DNA of 6,769 nt, from NCBI GenBank assembly GCA_016839545.1, contig JAEOUB010000330.1:1-6769 (forward strand). Reading direction: 5' to 3'. The DNA comes from Candidatus Kariarchaeota archaeon (GTDB lineage: Archaea > Asgardarchaeota > Heimdallarchaeia > Heimdallarchaeales > Kariarchaeaceae). Both the position numbers and the translations under genes were made by a program. Under the pieces are notes generated by a model, which saw only the letters and a list, made by a program, of their open reading frames with translations, was not told the origin of the DNA and did no database searches. This document shows, piece by piece, positions 5,625-6,769 of the stretch (positions within the stretch are counted from its first letter, which is position 1; each line of letters starts with the position of its first letter).

Positions 5625-5800
5625 TCCAAATCAATAGAGGATATTGGTGAGAGCTTCATCTCCCATTCAATCATTTTCTGTATGGCATCTCTAATGAGTT
5701 CTGCTTTGTTTTTGTACAGACCTGACTCAATCATCTGATCGATCTTATCAATCATAAATTTTGGAGCTTTGAACGTCAGTGGTTTCAGCTTGGAACTCAT
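5621..5800 (-). CDS. Ribbon-helix-helix (CopG/MetJ-Arc fold) small DNA-binding protein
   Basis: A 59-residue protein with the ribbon-helix-helix pattern. The beta strand is LKPLTFKAP (5-13), helix A PKFMIDKIDQMIESG (13-27), the turn LYKN, and helix B KAELIRDAIQKMIEWE (32-47). Family members dimerise through the strand, insert it into the DNA major groove, and usually repress nearby genes or act as antitoxins. No toxin gene is adjacent. ATG 5800 is chosen over an in-frame GTG at 5851 because a TATAAA box lies inside the longer version and the extra residues fall outside the fold. It follows enolase on the same strand after 53 bases. Its TAA and the TAG of the convergent receptor gene share the tetranucleotide TTAG. 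Targets are unknown. Confidence 0.82.
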   Translation of the reverse strand: MSSKLKPLTFKAPKFMIDKIDQMIESGLYKNKAELIRDAIQKMIEWEMKLSPISSIDLD

Positions 5801-5839
5801 AGCCTTATTTTGATCAATGGGATAAAGAAGATTTTGGCG

Positions 5840-5845
5840 TTTATA
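5840..5845 (-). promoter_or_regulatory. TATAAA box of the ribbon-helix-helix gene
   Basis: A perfect TATAAA on the minus strand lies 40-45 bases before ATG 5800. It predicts transcription from about 5816 with a leader near 16 bases. It sits between the enolase stop (5854) and the ribbon-helix-helix start, so that gene probably has its own promoter. Confidence 0.45.
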
Positions 5846-5853
5846 AGACACAA

Positions 5854-6769
5854 TTATAGTTTATTGGAATACTCTGCGCGGTCTCCAAGGCTTTCTTCAA
5901 TCCGAAGTAACTGATTGTATTTTGCAACTCTTTCCGATCGTGCTGGTGCACCAGTCTTGATCCTTTCTGCATTCCAACCTACAGCCAGGTCGGCAATGAA
6001 TGTATCTTCTGTCTCTCCTGATCTGTGTGAAATAACTACACCCCAGTCTTGACTCTTTGTCATATCAAAAGCAGCACGAGCTTCAGTGTAGGTCCCAATC
6101 TGGTTAACTTTGAGAAGCAGATAATTCATAGATTGGTGTTCAATCGCCATGTTAATTCTCTCAACATTTGTAACCGTGAGATCATCCCCAACTACTGCTT
6201 TAGTTGGATTATTCTTGACGAGTGAGGCAAAAGCTCCAAAATCATTCTCATCAAATGGATCTTCAACAGAAAGCAACAAGGGATAATTCTCAAAGAGCTC
6301 GTTGTAGTACTCAACCATCTCATCCGGAGAAAGTTGAAGACCGTCAATATGGTATTTTCCACCCTCATAAAATTCTGATGCTGCCGCATCCAAACCCAGG
6401 TGAAAATGCTCCTCTGGCTCGTAACCAGCATCATGGATAGATGCGATAAGTGCATCCAAAGCGTCTGATGATTTGTTGATAGCGGGTGCGAAACCACCTT
6501 CGTCTCCAACGTTTATAGCGCTTGCACCAAAATTCTTCACAAGATATTTCTTGAGAGATTGATAAACTTCAGCTCCCGCTCGCAATGCCTCCCCAAACGT
6601 GTCAAAACCCAGTGGCATCAACATAAATTCTTGAATGGCAAGGTCACCTCCAGCATGTTTTCCCCCATTTATTACGTTCAGCATTGGACAGGGTAATCGA
6701 GTCCCATTAACAATATATTCAAATAATTAGGTATTTGTATCGATAGCACCTGCTTTCGTAGCAGCGATC
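5854..6769 (-). CDS. eno: Enolase, C-terminal two thirds, interrupted by an in-frame TAA and cut by the window edge
   Basis: A cytosolic enolase that interconverts 2-phosphoglycerate and phosphoenolpyruvate in glycolysis and gluconeogenesis. About 300 of roughly 430 codons are visible. Family landmarks are all present in order: NGGKHAGGDLAIQEF, NVGDEGGFAP, LDAAASEFY (metal Asp), SVEDPFDEND (metal Glu), VVGDDLTVTN (metal Asp), LLLKVNQIGT (catalytic Lys), VVISHRSGETED (catalytic His/Arg/Ser) and IKTGAPARSER (substrate Lys). The C-terminus stops at TAA 5856-5854 at the usual place. The frame also carries a TAA at 6729-6727, in AIDTNT-stop-LFEYIVNG, a position that is usually Pro in relatives. 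Thirteen family-like codons continue upstream of it to the edge. If that TAA is real, the longest ATG-initiated open frame starts at 6684 and lacks the N-terminal domain. No other residue damage is visible. Confidence 0.88.
6727..6729 (-). other. In-frame TAA inside enolase
   Basis: This codon is in the enolase frame, flanked by coding sequence on both sides (AIDTNT before, LFEYIVNGTRLPCP after). It lies 41 bases from the right edge of the window. It could be a sequence error near a contig end, a real nonsense mutation, or a read-through codon. Confidence 0.7.

Noticed and set aside
6192..6509. Minus-strand open frame of 105 codons inside enolase
   Set aside because: It lies in another frame of the same strand as enolase, and its Met/Leu/Ser-rich composition is typical of an out-of-frame shadow.
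1..6769. The window as a small circular molecule closed through the shared GATC ends
   Set aside because: Joining the ends over GATC would fuse the PLP enzyme, without its C-terminus, to enolase without its N-terminal domain. It happens to stay in frame but makes no biological sense. Both genes are better explained as cut by the window edges.

Overview
The window looks like a piece of an archaeal chromosome, most likely from an Asgard archaeon (Heimdallarchaeia-like). The main evidence is a Rab/Ras-type small GTPase with a long N-terminal extension. Supporting evidence is an archaeal-type phosphoribosyltransferase, a short Mrp/Nbp35 ATPase without an N-terminal DUF59 domain, and AT-rich TATA-like elements about 25-45 bases before several start codons with little Shine-Dalgarno signal. 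The base composition is moderately AT-rich. The lineage is an inference from gene content, not a phylogenetic result.

Layout, left to right. (1) Minus strand, 1-642: a PLP enzyme of the cystathionine beta-synthase/cysteine synthase family, cut by the left edge and interrupted by an in-frame TAA at 295-297. (2) Plus strand, 753-2854: an Mrp/Nbp35 Fe-S carrier ATPase, an unrecognised coiled-coil plus winged-helix-like protein, and a 72-residue helical protein. (3) Minus strand, 2843-3418: a phosphoribosyltransferase whose 3' end overlaps the preceding gene convergently. (4) Plus strand, 3558-5624: a small GTPase with altered G1 and G4 motifs, then a methyl-accepting chemotaxis-type receptor with almost no extracellular domain and an atypical signalling tip. 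(5) Minus strand, 5621-6769: a ribbon-helix-helix protein and, upstream of it, enolase. The enolase is cut by the right edge and interrupted by an in-frame TAA at 6727-6729.

Most of the window is housekeeping: sulfur amino acid metabolism, Fe-S assembly, purine salvage and glycolysis. The signalling pair at 3558-5624 is the most distinctive content. A degenerate-motif GTPase sits 69 bases before, and in the same direction as, a receptor-like protein with no visible che genes beside it. A functional link between the two is only a hypothesis.

The strongest anomaly seen directly in the bases is that both edge genes, each conserved on both sides of the break, carry an in-frame TAA. Sequence error near contig ends, strain-level nonsense mutation and readthrough are all possible. 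Global reassignment of UAA is unlikely, because the same enolase ends at a TAA where its family normally ends. The window also begins and ends with GATC. No tRNA, rRNA, CRISPR array, insertion sequence or attachment site was seen, and no gene-free stretch exceeds 300 bases.
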